Source: Candidatus Kapaibacterium sp. (lineage in GTDB: Bacteria; Bacteroidota; Ignavibacteria; Kapaibacteriales; UBA2268). From it: 19,757 nucleotides of DNA. The stretch lies in the NCBI GenBank assembly GCA_028691175.1, contig JAQUZU010000027.1, positions 1-19,757 of the forward strand, read 5' to 3'. Positions within the stretch are counted from its first letter, which is position 1. Each line of letters begins with the position of its first letter. The position numbers and the translations under genes are program-made. Shown here one piece after another: positions 6,280 through 13,359 of the stretch. The notes beneath the pieces are model-generated. The model worked only from the letters and a program-made list of their open reading frames with translations, was not told the origin of the DNA and did not search any database.

Positions 6280-7143
6280 ATGGACAAACTTACAATAAAC
6301 CAATATAAAAGTTCTTTCGATGCAATTACCCAATATATTGAAAACGAACAACACGAACAGGTTGAAATTTGGTTTGCAAGAGAATTGCAAACAGTTTTGG
6401 GATATGCCCGATGGGAAAACTTTGTTGTGGCGATTAATCGTGCGGTAGAATCGTGCAAAACACAGGGTATCAATGTAGATGACCATTTTCGTGAGGTCAC
6501 GAAAATGGTCGTATTGGGTAGTGGTGCTAAACGTGAAGTAAAAGACTACATGCTTACTCGTTTCGCGTGCTACCTTATTGCTCAAAACGGCGATCCAAAA
6601 AAGGAGGAAATTGCCTTTGCCCAAAGTTATTTTGCCATTCAAACCCGGAAAATTGAACTCATTGAAGAACGATTAAACCTGAAATCACGAATAGAAACGC
6701 GGGATAAATTAAGGGCTTCCGAAAAGCAGCTTTCTCAAAATATTTACGAACGTGGCGTCGATGATAAGGGATTTGGGCGTATCCGTTCAAAAGGCGACAC
6801 CGCTTTGTTTGGCGGACACACCACCGAAGATATGAAACGTCGCCTCGGCATTAAATCAAGCCGCCCGCTTGCCGACTTTTTGCCAACGCTTACCATAGCC
6901 GCAAAGAACCTGGCAACCGAAATGACCAACTACAATGTAAGCGAAAAAGATTTGCAGGGCGAATCATCGATAACCGACGAGCATGTACTAAACAATAAAA
7001 CACTTCGCGAAATGCTGGACAAACGAGGCATTAAACCCGAAGAATTGCCGCCTGCCGAAGACATTAAAAAGCTGGAACGCCATGCGGCAAGCGATGAAAA
7101 GAAAATTGAACAATCAACCAAGAAACTTCCGAAAGATGAGTGA
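6280..7143 (+). CDS. dinD: DinD-like DNA-damage-inducible protein D
   Basis: A 287-residue protein recognised as DinD family from conserved blocks: WFARELQTVLGYARWENF (about 27-44), DHFREVTKMVVLGSGAKREV (about 68-87), the LTRFACYLIAQNGDPKKEEI block with AFAQSYFAIQTRKIE, and FGRIRSKGDTALFGG. E. coli DinD is SOS-induced and reported to inhibit RecA filaments; whether that applies here is inference. I see no LexA box upstream. ATG 6280 is the first possible start because an in-frame TAA lies at 6274. No strong Shine-Dalgarno is evident; a tiny overlapping ORF (6263-6298) could couple translation. Codons 39-88 are duplicated at 7300-7449, and residues about 68-77 are encoded by a perfect 14-bp inverted repeat. 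The module is framed by 32-bp direct repeats, suggesting acquisition. Confidence 0.9.
   Translation: MDKLTINQYKSSFDAITQYIENEQHEQVEIWFARELQTVLGYARWENFVVAINRAVESCKTQGINVDDHFREVTKMVVLGSGAKREVKDYMLTRFACYLIAQNGDPKKEEIAFAQSYFAIQTRKIELIEERLNLKSRIETRDKLRASEKQLSQNIYERGVDDKGFGRIRSKGDTALFGGHTTEDMKRRLGIKSSRPLADFLPTLTIAAKNLATEMTNYNVSEKDLQGESSITDEHVLNNKTLREMLDKRGIKPEELPPAEDIKKLERHAASDEKKIEQSTKKLPKDE
6481..6510. repeat. Perfect 14-bp inverted repeat inside dinD
   Basis: GACCATTTTCGTGA (6481-6494) is followed after two bases by its exact reverse complement (6497-6510). It encodes residues of the conserved HFREVTKM block. The copy at 7388-7417 keeps it with one change (GATC in place of GACC). Confidence 0.85.
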
Positions 7144-7254
7144 AACATGCGGCGGATTGTTTATGAGAAGTGCTGCTTTGACCTCTTCCTCATGCCGAAT
7201 ATTTATTTCGCATGCAAAAATTATCTCTTTGCATTTATCGCACAAAATACATAT

Positions 7255-7278
7255 AAAGTAGTCGAATTTGACCACTTT
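7255..7278. promoter_or_regulatory. Imperfect 24-bp dyad between dinD and its fragment
   Basis: AAAGTAGTCGAA faces TTTGACCACTTT: 10 of 12 positions pair, with one more as a G-T wobble and one mismatch. It lies in the 157-base gap (7144-7299) that otherwise shows no gene. The dyad could be an operator, a recombination site or chance; the evidence is the symmetry alone. Confidence 0.3.
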
Positions 7279-7299
7279 AAATCGCAAGCCGGGTTGCCA

Positions 7300-7449
7300 A
7301 GTTTTGGGATAAGCCCGATGGGAAAACTTTGTTGTGGCGATTAATCGTGCGGTAGAATCGTGCAAAACACAGGGTATCAATGTAGACGATCATTTTCGTG
7401 AGGTCACGAAAATGGTCGTATTGGGTAGTGGTGCTAAACGTGAAGTAAA
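7300..7449 (+). pseudogene. dinD fragment (150-bp duplicate of codons 39-88)
   Basis: Bases 7300-7449 match 6393-6542 at constant offset 907 with three differences (at 7312, 7387 and 7390). The reading frame stays open across the copy, which translates as the segment from just before NFVVAINRAVESCKTQGINV to LGSGAKREV, but it lacks the DinD N-terminus and C-terminal two thirds and then runs into unrelated sequence. The high identity indicates a recent duplication or ongoing gene conversion. It includes the large inverted repeat. No start codon with a ribosome-binding site suggests independent expression. Confidence 0.88.
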
Positions 7450-7469
7450 CGCCCACGCGCGGTTGTTTC

Positions 7470-7501
7470 TAACTGTAAACGGGCAGACATACGGTCTGCC
7501 C
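7470..7501. repeat. 32-bp hairpin repeat flanking the dinD module, right copy
   Basis: Second copy of the repeat at 6169-6200 (30 of 32 bases identical). The stem here is perfect, GGGCAGAC with GTCTGCCC. With the left copy it brackets dinD and its fragment in a 1.33-kb unit. Confidence 0.8.
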
Positions 7502-7510
7502 TTTTTTTTT
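7481..7510 (+). terminator. Rho-independent terminator after the dinD module
   Basis: GGGCAGAC (7481-7488) pairs with GTCTGCCC (7494-7501) around a 5-base loop and is followed by nine T. It would stop transcripts leaving dinD and separates them from the next gene. Confidence 0.85.
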
Positions 7511-7550
7511 GCGTAAAGGTCGCACTTTCTGCATAAGATTAATTTCCCGT

Positions 7551-7563
7551 TCACAATTTGTGA
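7551..7563. promoter_or_regulatory. Short perfect palindrome upstream of the DnaD-like gene
   Basis: TCACAATTTGTGA is a perfect 13-base palindrome about 140 bases before the start codon, in a gene-free gap (7511-7702). It has operator-like symmetry. No regulator is identified, and other promoter elements in the gap are not clear. Confidence 0.3.
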
Positions 7564-7702
7564 TCGCAGTAAATTGTATGTAAATATATAATTTGGCAGA
7601 ATTTTGAGCGTGGAATCTTTTAAGACCGTCCAAAATGTGTCCGCAATATTTTCCGTAATTTTGTATTCAGAGATACAAATCAACAAACGGAAAGGAAGCA
7701 TT

Positions 7703-8590
7703 ATGGCTAAATACAGAAACGTAAACACAGGTTTTTGGACTGATACAAAGGTTCTCGAGCATATGCCGCGCGACGAGAAATTTTTCCTCCTCATGCTCCT
7801 TACGAACCCAAACACAAATCAAGTCGGCTGCTACGAACTCGGGCTGCGTCAAATGGAAATATTCTCGACTCTCGAGCGCAAGGACGTCGAAAAATGCATT
7901 AAGTCATTAACATCGCTCGGAATTATCGAATTTTCGCCGGAGACGTCGGAAGTCCTGATTATCAACTGGCACAAGTACAATTGGACGGCTTCGAGTTCCG
8001 TGAAAAAGTGCATTCAGACGGAGTTCGCGCAGGTAAAAAACCGGAGATTTCGCCGAATTTTATTAGATATTTCAGCACAAAAGGACTACGGCTTGGTTGC
8101 CGAAAAAGATGATTTGCCGGCAAATGCGGAAGCAGATTCCGAACCCGCTTCGCCGAATGAAGCCGACCTAGCGAAACCGGAAGTGGCGGAAACCGCCTCG
8201 CCTCTGCGGAAATATCTCGCCGAAAACTGCCCGCGAGTAGCTAAAAATTTTGCCGGACAAGAGCTTACGCAGAAGCAGCTCAGCGAAATTAACGCTGTGT
8301 ATTCCGGCACGATGGTAAAAAAAACGCTCGACAATCTCGAAAATTATAAGGAGCTCGACAGCTATAAATCGCTGTATCTTACGCTCAAAGACTGGCTTAA
8401 TCGCACTGATGAATATTACATAAAACAGTACAAATTAAAGGACTTACTCTGGCTTAATCATACTCGCGGGCAATTCGTCTATTCACGCTTCGAGGGCTAT
8501 GAAACTGCCCACGGGAAGTTTTATCGCTACGCAAATCCGAAGGAACCTGTTACGATGTTTCGCCGGTGTGCTTTGCCTGAATCCGCATAA
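7703..8590 (+). CDS. Phage-type replisome organizer / DnaD-like replication protein
   Basis: A 295-residue protein. The N-terminus (about 1-110) reads NTGFWTDTKVLEHMPRDEKF then FLLMLLTNPNTNQVGCYE, followed by RQMEIFSTLERKDVEKCIKS and ends near LIINWHKYNW. This is the winged-helix pattern of phage replisome organizers and DnaD-type proteins. An acidic, Ala/Pro-rich linker (about 133-168) leads to a C-terminal domain containing YKSLYLTLKDWLNR (221-234), resembling the YxxxLxxWL signature of DnaD-like C-terminal domains. Relatives in Gram-positive phages help load the replicative helicase; a helicase-loading role here is inference. ATG 7703 is chosen over upstream in-frame starts because AAAGGAAG ends 4 nt before it and the family-like N-terminus begins there. 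It lies next to the dinD module, and no other phage gene is visible. Confidence 0.75.
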   Translation: MAKYRNVNTGFWTDTKVLEHMPRDEKFFLLMLLTNPNTNQVGCYELGLRQMEIFSTLERKDVEKCIKSLTSLGIIEFSPETSEVLIINWHKYNWTASSSVKKCIQTEFAQVKNRRFRRILLDISAQKDYGLVAEKDDLPANAEADSEPASPNEADLAKPEVAETASPLRKYLAENCPRVAKNFAGQELTQKQLSEINAVYSGTMVKKTLDNLENYKELDSYKSLYLTLKDWLNRTDEYYIKQYKLKDLLWLNHTRGQFVYSRFEGYETAHGKFYRYANPKEPVTMFRRCALPESA

Positions 8591-8661
8591 AAATCGCATT
8601 TATCACAATATCCGTTTCGCATAACCGTTAACTCTATGTAAAATTTTATGAGAAAGTAAAA

Positions 8662-9237
8662 ATGGAAAAAATACAACTTGTGGTCTGCGCTTTGTCGCCG
8701 ACTCAAAATGTTCAAAACGCCTTCTCGCTTTTGCTGCATTCGGTAAATAACATAGACACGGTGCACACGCATCTCTCGATCAATATCGGCATTTTCGAGG
8801 CGCAGGCGATAATTGCCGGGCTGGAAAAATTCGAGGCCGAGCGCCCGATGACGCACGATTTACTGAAAAACGTAATCGATAAATTCCGCGGAAAAGTAAA
8901 TGAGGTATTCATATACGACTTGGTCGGGACGACTTTTTATTCGAAAATCATCTTCGACAACTGCGAAATTGAAGCACGCCCTTCGGATGCAATTGCTCTT
9001 GCGATTCGCTACAAGGCACCGATTTTTATTGCAAAAAATATCTGGGAATTTTGCGCTGTCTCGGACGATGCAATTAAAACCGAGAATAAAAATAAAATCA
9101 TAATGAAGGAAAATCTTATCGCGCAAATGAAAATTCAGATGGCGCGTGCGGTTGAAGTAGAGGACTACGAGCGTGCCGCAAAACTCCGCGACGACATAAG
9201 TTTGCTTATGGATCAAATCGCAAAAGACGCAAACTAA
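8662..9237 (+). CDS. Bifunctional-nuclease-domain (DUF151) protein with C-terminal UVR motif
   Basis: A 191-residue cytoplasmic protein. The BFN/DUF151 domain spans about residues 1-135, with the family hallmark ARPSDAIALAIRYKAPIFIA at 105-124 and the EAQAIIAGLE segment at 46-55. A UVR (UvrB/UvrC-type) motif occupies about 152-186: MKIQMARAVEVEDYERAAKL followed by RDDISLL. The BFN-plus-UVR architecture is common in bacteria. Plant and mycobacterial-type members have been linked to nuclease activity and stress responses, but the role in this lineage is unproven. The start has AGAAAG 5 nt upstream. The 71-base gap after the DnaD-like gene shows no terminator, so the two may be co-transcribed. 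Confidence 0.88.
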   Translation: MEKIQLVVCALSPTQNVQNAFSLLLHSVNNIDTVHTHLSINIGIFEAQAIIAGLEKFEAERPMTHDLLKNVIDKFRGKVNEVFIYDLVGTTFYSKIIFDNCEIEARPSDAIALAIRYKAPIFIAKNIWEFCAVSDDAIKTENKNKIIMKENLIAQMKIQMARAVEVEDYERAAKLRDDISLLMDQIAKDAN

Positions 9238-9271
9238 TTACGCAAAAATTTATAAATACCCGGAGAACACA

Positions 9272-10135
9272 ATGAAGTCAATCTTATATGTAGCAATGTT
9301 TTTTGCGATGTCGCTCGGCGCAATGTCGCAGATTTTTTATGAAGTAAGCGATCCGGCGACGCCGAAAGCGAAAATGTATTTGCTCGGCTCGATTCACGTT
9401 GCGGATTCGACTTTTTATCCGCTCGATAATCGGATTGAAGCAGCTTTTATAGAAAGCAACGCTTTAGTAACCGAAATTAAAATGGATAACGCGATCGAAA
9501 CTGCACTTCTGATGCGGAAAAAAATGATGTATGACAAAAACGACAGTCTCCGGGCGCATCTTGCGGACACGACTTACAATAAAGTAGTTAAATATTTCTC
9601 TAAAATCGGCATGGGCGAAGGCGCGATAAGACGTTTTTCGCCGGCAATGGTCTCAGTAACTCTGATTCAGCTGTCTGCAATGGATAGAGGCTTAGACGCA
9701 GAGTACGGAATCGATCAGCATTTCATAAAAGCTGCGGCAAATAAACCGCAACTTGGATTGGAAACCGCCGAGTCGCAGGTCGCACTGCTCGAATCCATGA
9801 ACCGTTTCGAAAATATCGACGAGATAATTTCCGGCTTAATCGATAATCCGGGACAGGTCTCCACTCTTTTCGAGCAAATGACCACTGCATGGAAATCCCA
9901 CGACGCCGAAAAACTCGCCGAAATAATCAACCAAGATGTACACTCGCCGGCAGAGCAAAAATTTAACGAGCAGATGCTCGCAGTTCGTAACGTGAATTTC
10001 TGCACCGGTATCAAAAAACTTCTCGCTGAGGGGAAAATTTATTTCGGAATCGTCGGCGCGGGACACTTGGTCGGCGCTGCCAGCACAATCGAAAATCTCG
10101 AAAAATCCGGCTGCAAAGTCAAGCGAATTTTGTAG
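9272..10135 (+). CDS. TraB/GumN-family secreted protein (copy 1)
   Basis: A 287-residue protein with a cleavable-type signal peptide (MKSILYVAMFFAMSLGAMSQ) and the TraB/GumN (PF01963) motifs: YLLGSIHVADSTFYPL (GSIH at 39-42), an LGLETAESQ block in the middle and a C-terminal VGAGHLVG. The two Gly-x-x-His motifs and conserved Glu are characteristic of this fold, which relates to TIKI-type metalloproteases; peptidase activity here is inference. The predicted location is the periplasm or cell surface. CGGAGAA lies 5 nt upstream of the ATG. It is followed after 23 bases by a paralogue, and the first 85 bases of the two genes are nearly identical while the rest has diverged strongly. Confidence 0.88.
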   Translation: MKSILYVAMFFAMSLGAMSQIFYEVSDPATPKAKMYLLGSIHVADSTFYPLDNRIEAAFIESNALVTEIKMDNAIETALLMRKKMMYDKNDSLRAHLADTTYNKVVKYFSKIGMGEGAIRRFSPAMVSVTLIQLSAMDRGLDAEYGIDQHFIKAAANKPQLGLETAESQVALLESMNRFENIDEIISGLIDNPGQVSTLFEQMTTAWKSHDAEKLAEIINQDVHSPAEQKFNEQMLAVRNVNFCTGIKKLLAEGKIYFGIVGAGHLVGAASTIENLEKSGCKVKRIL

Positions 10136-10158
10136 CAAGCGATTAACAAGCAGACAAA

Positions 10159-11028
10159 ATGAAGATAACTTTATATGTAGCAATTTTTTTTGCGATGACG
10201 CTCGGCGCAATGTCGCAGATTTTTTATGAAGTGAGCGATCCGGCAGTGCCGAATGCGAAAGTATATTTGCTCGGCTCGATTCATGCCGCGGATTCGACTT
10301 TTTATCCGCTCGACAAGCAGATTTATGATGCATTCAATGAATCCGATGCGCTAATAACGGAAATAAATCTTGAAGAAAAGGATTTGCTCGGCGCTTCTAT
10401 CAACAAAGTTCTCTGCTATGCGGAGGGCGACAGCGTGAAAAATCATATCACGGACTCGACTTATGCCATGCTTTGCAGGTATTTCGAGGCAAATAATATA
10501 CCGGAATATGTGTTTAACCGCTTTACTCCGGCATTAATTTCGATTGTAATCGATCAAATTGAAACCGAAAAAGCGGGCTTAAATTGCGAAGACGGTATCG
10601 ACATGTATTTCACGAAAATTGCCGAAAATAGGGATATCATCGGGCTGGAAACTGCGGAACAACAACTTGCTATCATTCAGATGGTGAATTATTGCGACGA
10701 TCCGGGCAATATGCTGTGCGAACAGATTAAATGCATCGAAAACGATATTTCGGATTTGCGCGAGATGATTGCCGCATGGAAAGCCCACGACGCCGAGAAA
10801 ATCGATTATTTAGTAAAAGAAAATATAAAACAAGCTCCGGAATCAGAGCAAAAATTTAATGAGCAAATATATCAAACCAGAAATACAAACTTTGTGTCAC
10901 AAATTAGGTCCTTTATCGGCTCGGGAAAAACGTACTTCGCGATCATCGGATCTGCCCACATCGTCGGGAATGGCGGTATCGCTGACCTATTATCCAAAGG
11001 AGGCTTTAATGTCGGAAAAATTATTTAA
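10159..11028 (+). CDS. TraB/GumN-family secreted protein (copy 2)
   Basis: A 289-residue tandem paralogue of 9272-10135. It keeps the signal peptide (MKITLYVAIFFAMTLGAMSQ), YLLGSIHAADSTFYPLD near residues 36-52, an IGLETAEQQ block and a C-terminal IIGSAHIVGNGG. Both Gly-x-x-His motifs are retained, so it is probably active in whatever reaction the family performs. The body has diverged considerably from copy 1, although the 5' end is almost the same at DNA level. The ribosome-binding site is weak. Its last 20 bases overlap the start of hemW, and the hemW Shine-Dalgarno lies inside it, so the genes are likely co-transcribed and translationally coupled. Confidence 0.87.
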   Translation: MKITLYVAIFFAMTLGAMSQIFYEVSDPAVPNAKVYLLGSIHAADSTFYPLDKQIYDAFNESDALITEINLEEKDLLGASINKVLCYAEGDSVKNHITDSTYAMLCRYFEANNIPEYVFNRFTPALISIVIDQIETEKAGLNCEDGIDMYFTKIAENRDIIGLETAEQQLAIIQMVNYCDDPGNMLCEQIKCIENDISDLREMIAAWKAHDAEKIDYLVKENIKQAPESEQKFNEQIYQTRNTNFVSQIRSFIGSGKTYFAIIGSAHIVGNGGIADLLSKGGFNVGKII

Positions 11029-12199
11029 TGGCGACGAAGGACTTTACGTTCACTTTCCGTTTTGCCGCCAAAAATGCCGTTATTGCGCATTTTATTCGGT
11101 TCCGGGCACGCCGGACGAACTTCGCGCCGATATCGACGCGTATATCGATGCACTTGGCTATGAAATGCAGGAATTTTCGGAGCGGAACCCTGATTTTATG
11201 CCGAAAACAATTTATATCGGCGGCGGCACGCCAAGTCTGATGAACTCGCGCCAGTTCGAAAATCTTTATCTCGCACTCGACGTAAATTTCACACTCGACC
11301 ACGTAAAGGAATTTACTTTCGAGGTCAATCCCGGCATGATGCCGAGCGACGCAATGCTCGATATGATGCAGAAAAAAGGCGTTACGCGCCTGAGCGTCGG
11401 GACGCAATCGTTTGTCGATTCCGAACTGCAGTGGATGGGACGTATTCACAACGCAAAAGAATCAATCGAGGCAATCGACACTGCGCAACTTTTTCAGTTC
11501 GGACTGAGCTGCGACCTGATTTATTCCCTACCGGGACAAACCGAGGACGACATTAAGCGCTCGCTCGACATCTTAATCGACAAAAAAGTAAAGCATATTT
11601 CCGCGTACACGCTGATAATCGAAAAAGGAACGCCCGTCGGCGACGAACTCCTAAATTCGAATATCCCGAACGACGACGAGCGCGAGGGCGAACTTTTCGA
11701 TTTTGTCTCCGAATATCTCCGCAAAAACGGCTATGACCACTACGAAGTATCGAGTTTTGCCCTAATCGAGAACGACGAGAATGGCAAGCCGATCGATAAT
11801 CGCGCAATGCACAACCTAAACTATTGGCGTCACGGCAATTACGCGGGCTTCGGTGCGTCGGCTTACGGGCATTTTCCGGGCTATCATACCCGCAATTGCG
11901 CAGACTACAAGCAATATACCATGCAACTCGACGCCGGAACTCTTCCAACCGCGACCGAACGGCTCACTTTGCACCAGACAGTCGAGGAAATCGTCATGGT
12001 CGGGCTGCGTTCGAGCGAAGGCATTGACACAGACATAATTAGCCGCAAGTACGGAATTAACCCGATGCTCGGCGCGAACGGCCTCTTCTTCGACCAATTA
12101 ATCGAAGACGGCTACGCCAAACGCGACAACAAGCGCTACTACCTAACTCCAAAGGGCTTTGCTATTTGCGATTTTATTCTCCGAAAGCTGGAATTTTAA
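11009..12199 (+). CDS. hemW: HemW, radical-SAM heme chaperone (HemN-like)
   Basis: A 396-residue protein. The radical-SAM cluster motif is C19-x3-C23-x2-C26 in VHFPFCRQKCRYCAFYS. The glycine-rich motif IYIGGGTPS follows, then RLSVGTQSFVDSELQWMGR, LSCDLIYSLPGQT and the C-terminal NLNYWRHGNYAGFGASAYGH. The short N-terminus before the cysteines and the length fit HemW rather than true coproporphyrinogen dehydrogenase HemN, which is longer. HemW binds heme and an iron-sulfur cluster and is thought to deliver heme to acceptor proteins. ATG 11009 is selected over a start 50 codons upstream because AAAGGAGG ends 5 nt before it and the family N-terminus begins there. It overlaps the preceding TraB-type gene by 20 bases. 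A terminator follows directly. Confidence 0.93.
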   Translation: MSEKLFNGDEGLYVHFPFCRQKCRYCAFYSVPGTPDELRADIDAYIDALGYEMQEFSERNPDFMPKTIYIGGGTPSLMNSRQFENLYLALDVNFTLDHVKEFTFEVNPGMMPSDAMLDMMQKKGVTRLSVGTQSFVDSELQWMGRIHNAKESIEAIDTAQLFQFGLSCDLIYSLPGQTEDDIKRSLDILIDKKVKHISAYTLIIEKGTPVGDELLNSNIPNDDEREGELFDFVSEYLRKNGYDHYEVSSFALIENDENGKPIDNRAMHNLNYWRHGNYAGFGASAYGHFPGYHTRNCADYKQYTMQLDAGTLPTATERLTLHQTVEEIVMVGLRSSEGIDTDIISRKYGINPMLGANGLFFDQLIEDGYAKRDNKRYYLTPKGFAICDFILRKLEF

Positions 12200-12222
12200 C
12201 TCACACGCGTGGAATTTTCATG

Positions 12223-12249
12223 AGGGGTACTTCGCTACCCCTTTTTTTT
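12223..12249 (+). terminator. Rho-independent terminator after hemW
   Basis: AGGGGTA pairs with TACCCCT around a CTTCGC loop (12223-12242), followed by a run of T to 12249. It closes the 8.7-kb plus-strand gene block. Confidence 0.92.
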
Positions 12250-12317
12250 ATAGATTTGGTATGGCGCAGAATTTATGAACAAATTTTCCCTGTTTTTCAA
12301 AAAGAGTTTTTTAAACT

Positions 12318-12546
12318 TTATCCACTAATTTTCCACAATTTATCAACATTTCGGTTTTTTTTTATGTGGAAAAATGCGGAGTTATTCACCACAAATAATT
12401 AAGCAGAGAATTCCACATTTCGATGTGGAAAATATTTCGACTTTTCCATACGTTTTCCAACGCTTATTTTCGATTTCCTCCGCCTCTAAATGTATGATTT
12501 ATAGTTGCTTAATACGTGTCAAGTTTTTTTTATCAACTTTTCCACC
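12318..12546. other. Cluster of near-consensus DnaA boxes, candidate replication-origin element
   Basis: Six 9-mers lie one mismatch from TTATNCACA: TTATCCACT (12318), TTTTCCACA (12329), TTATCAACA (12340), reverse-strand TTTTCCACA (12365-12373 and 12424-12432) and TTATTCACC (12382). Weaker ones (two mismatches) are TTATCAACT (12530) and TTTTCCACC (12538). A hairpin-like TTCCACAT/ATGTGGAA lies at 12411-12430. The cluster sits in a gene-free, AT-rich gap. This is the composition expected of an oriC box array, but no dnaA gene is in the window, no box is a perfect match, and the flanking genes converge on it. Confidence 0.5.
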
Positions 12547-12600
12547 ATATAATAATAATAAAAAATCAGAGAAATAAAAAATTAATATTATTATATAGAG
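12547..12600. other. AT-rich tract next to the DnaA-box-like cluster
   Basis: Nearly pure A/T sequence (ATAATAATAATAAAAAATCA and TTAATATTATTATATAG), the kind of tract that serves as a DNA-unwinding element beside DnaA boxes. There is no gene in it. The function is inferred only from composition and position. Confidence 0.35.
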
Positions 12601-12636
12601 AGTGAGAAACAAGTTTTCCGATTGATTCATGCATAT

Positions 12637-12666
12637 AAAAAAAAGGAATTGCCCGCAGACAATTCC
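12637..12666 (-). terminator. Rho-independent terminator of the sigma-factor gene
   Basis: On the minus strand GGAATTG pairs with CAATTCC around an 8-base loop, followed by eight T (12644-12637). It lies about 42 bases past the sigma-factor stop codon. Confidence 0.9.
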
Positions 12667-12708
12667 TCATTCTTTATTTTTACAAAGAACTCTAATATGA
12701 AAAAGTTT

Positions 12709-13359
12709 TTAATTCTTTATTGTTGAAGAATACAAATCCTTCAATCGGCGGCGCAAGTGCAATACAGCATAACGTTTGCGCGCAAGCAAAGTATTTATGT
12801 TAATTCCGGTACGTCTGGACATTTCGCGGAAGGAGACTCCCTCGAATTCGTTTTTCACGAAGACTTCGCGCTGCTCGAGCGGCAATTCTTCCAGCCCGCT
12901 TTGTACGGCGTCCCAAATAGTTTTACGCATCAAATTGATTTCCGGCGTATTCGAGAGATCTCCGAGGAAATTCTCGAACGAGTCGATTCCGTCGTCGGAC
13001 TGCCCCGGCGTCTGCATATTGCTAAAAGTTTCGGCACGTTTTTTTCTGTATGAATCGATAATTCTGTTTCGCACTGCAGTAAATACCCAAGAAGCGATGT
13101 TTTCGATCGGCTTTTGAACATTATTTGCCGCAGCGAGGACATTTGTAAAGACGTCCTGCAGAATATCTTCCGCTTCCTCTTGACTTCTCACGCGTTGGCG
13201 AATAAATCCGAGGAATTTTTTTCGGTCTGACTTAAAGAGTTTCTCGATTTGCTCGGTAACGCTCAAGTTAGGGTCAAGTTTTGTCAGGGCATACTTATAT
13301 TCTTTTGGAGTCTGTTCTGTTTCTTTTTCTTTAACGGGAACCTCGACGTTATTTTCCAT
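12709..13359 (-). CDS. ECF-type RNA polymerase sigma factor
   Basis: A 216-residue sigma-70-family factor of the compact extracytoplasmic-function type. Region 2 spans about 42-108, with EEAEDILQDVFTNVLAAANN (region 2.2 core DILQDVF at 65-71) and WVFTAVRNRIIDSYRKK. Region 4 spans about 153-207, with ELPLEQREVFVKNEFEGVSF, then the helix-turn-helix REMSRRTGININTLLARKRY. A charged N-terminal extension of about 40 residues precedes region 2. ATG 13359 is preferred over a GTG five codons upstream because AAAGGTGG lies 4 nt before it. No anti-sigma gene is adjacent, since the downstream neighbour is a terminator and a convergent gene, so control must come from elsewhere. The regulon is unknown. Confidence 0.9.
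   Translation of the reverse strand: MENNVEVPVKEKETEQTPKEYKYALTKLDPNLSVTEQIEKLFKSDRKKFLGFIRQRVRSQEEAEDILQDVFTNVLAAANNVQKPIENIASWVFTAVRNRIIDSYRKKRAETFSNMQTPGQSDDGIDSFENFLGDLSNTPEINLMRKTIWDAVQSGLEELPLEQREVFVKNEFEGVSFREMSRRTGININTLLARKRYAVLHLRRRLKDLYSSTIKN

Noticed and set aside
6263..6298. 11-codon frame overlapping the dinD start
   Set aside because: It is too short to support as a gene; mentioned only as a possible coupling element.
12166..12577. Two small plus-strand frames across the DnaA-box-like region
   Set aside because: They are Phe/Ser-rich translations of AT-rich intergenic DNA beyond the hemW terminator, with no start signal.
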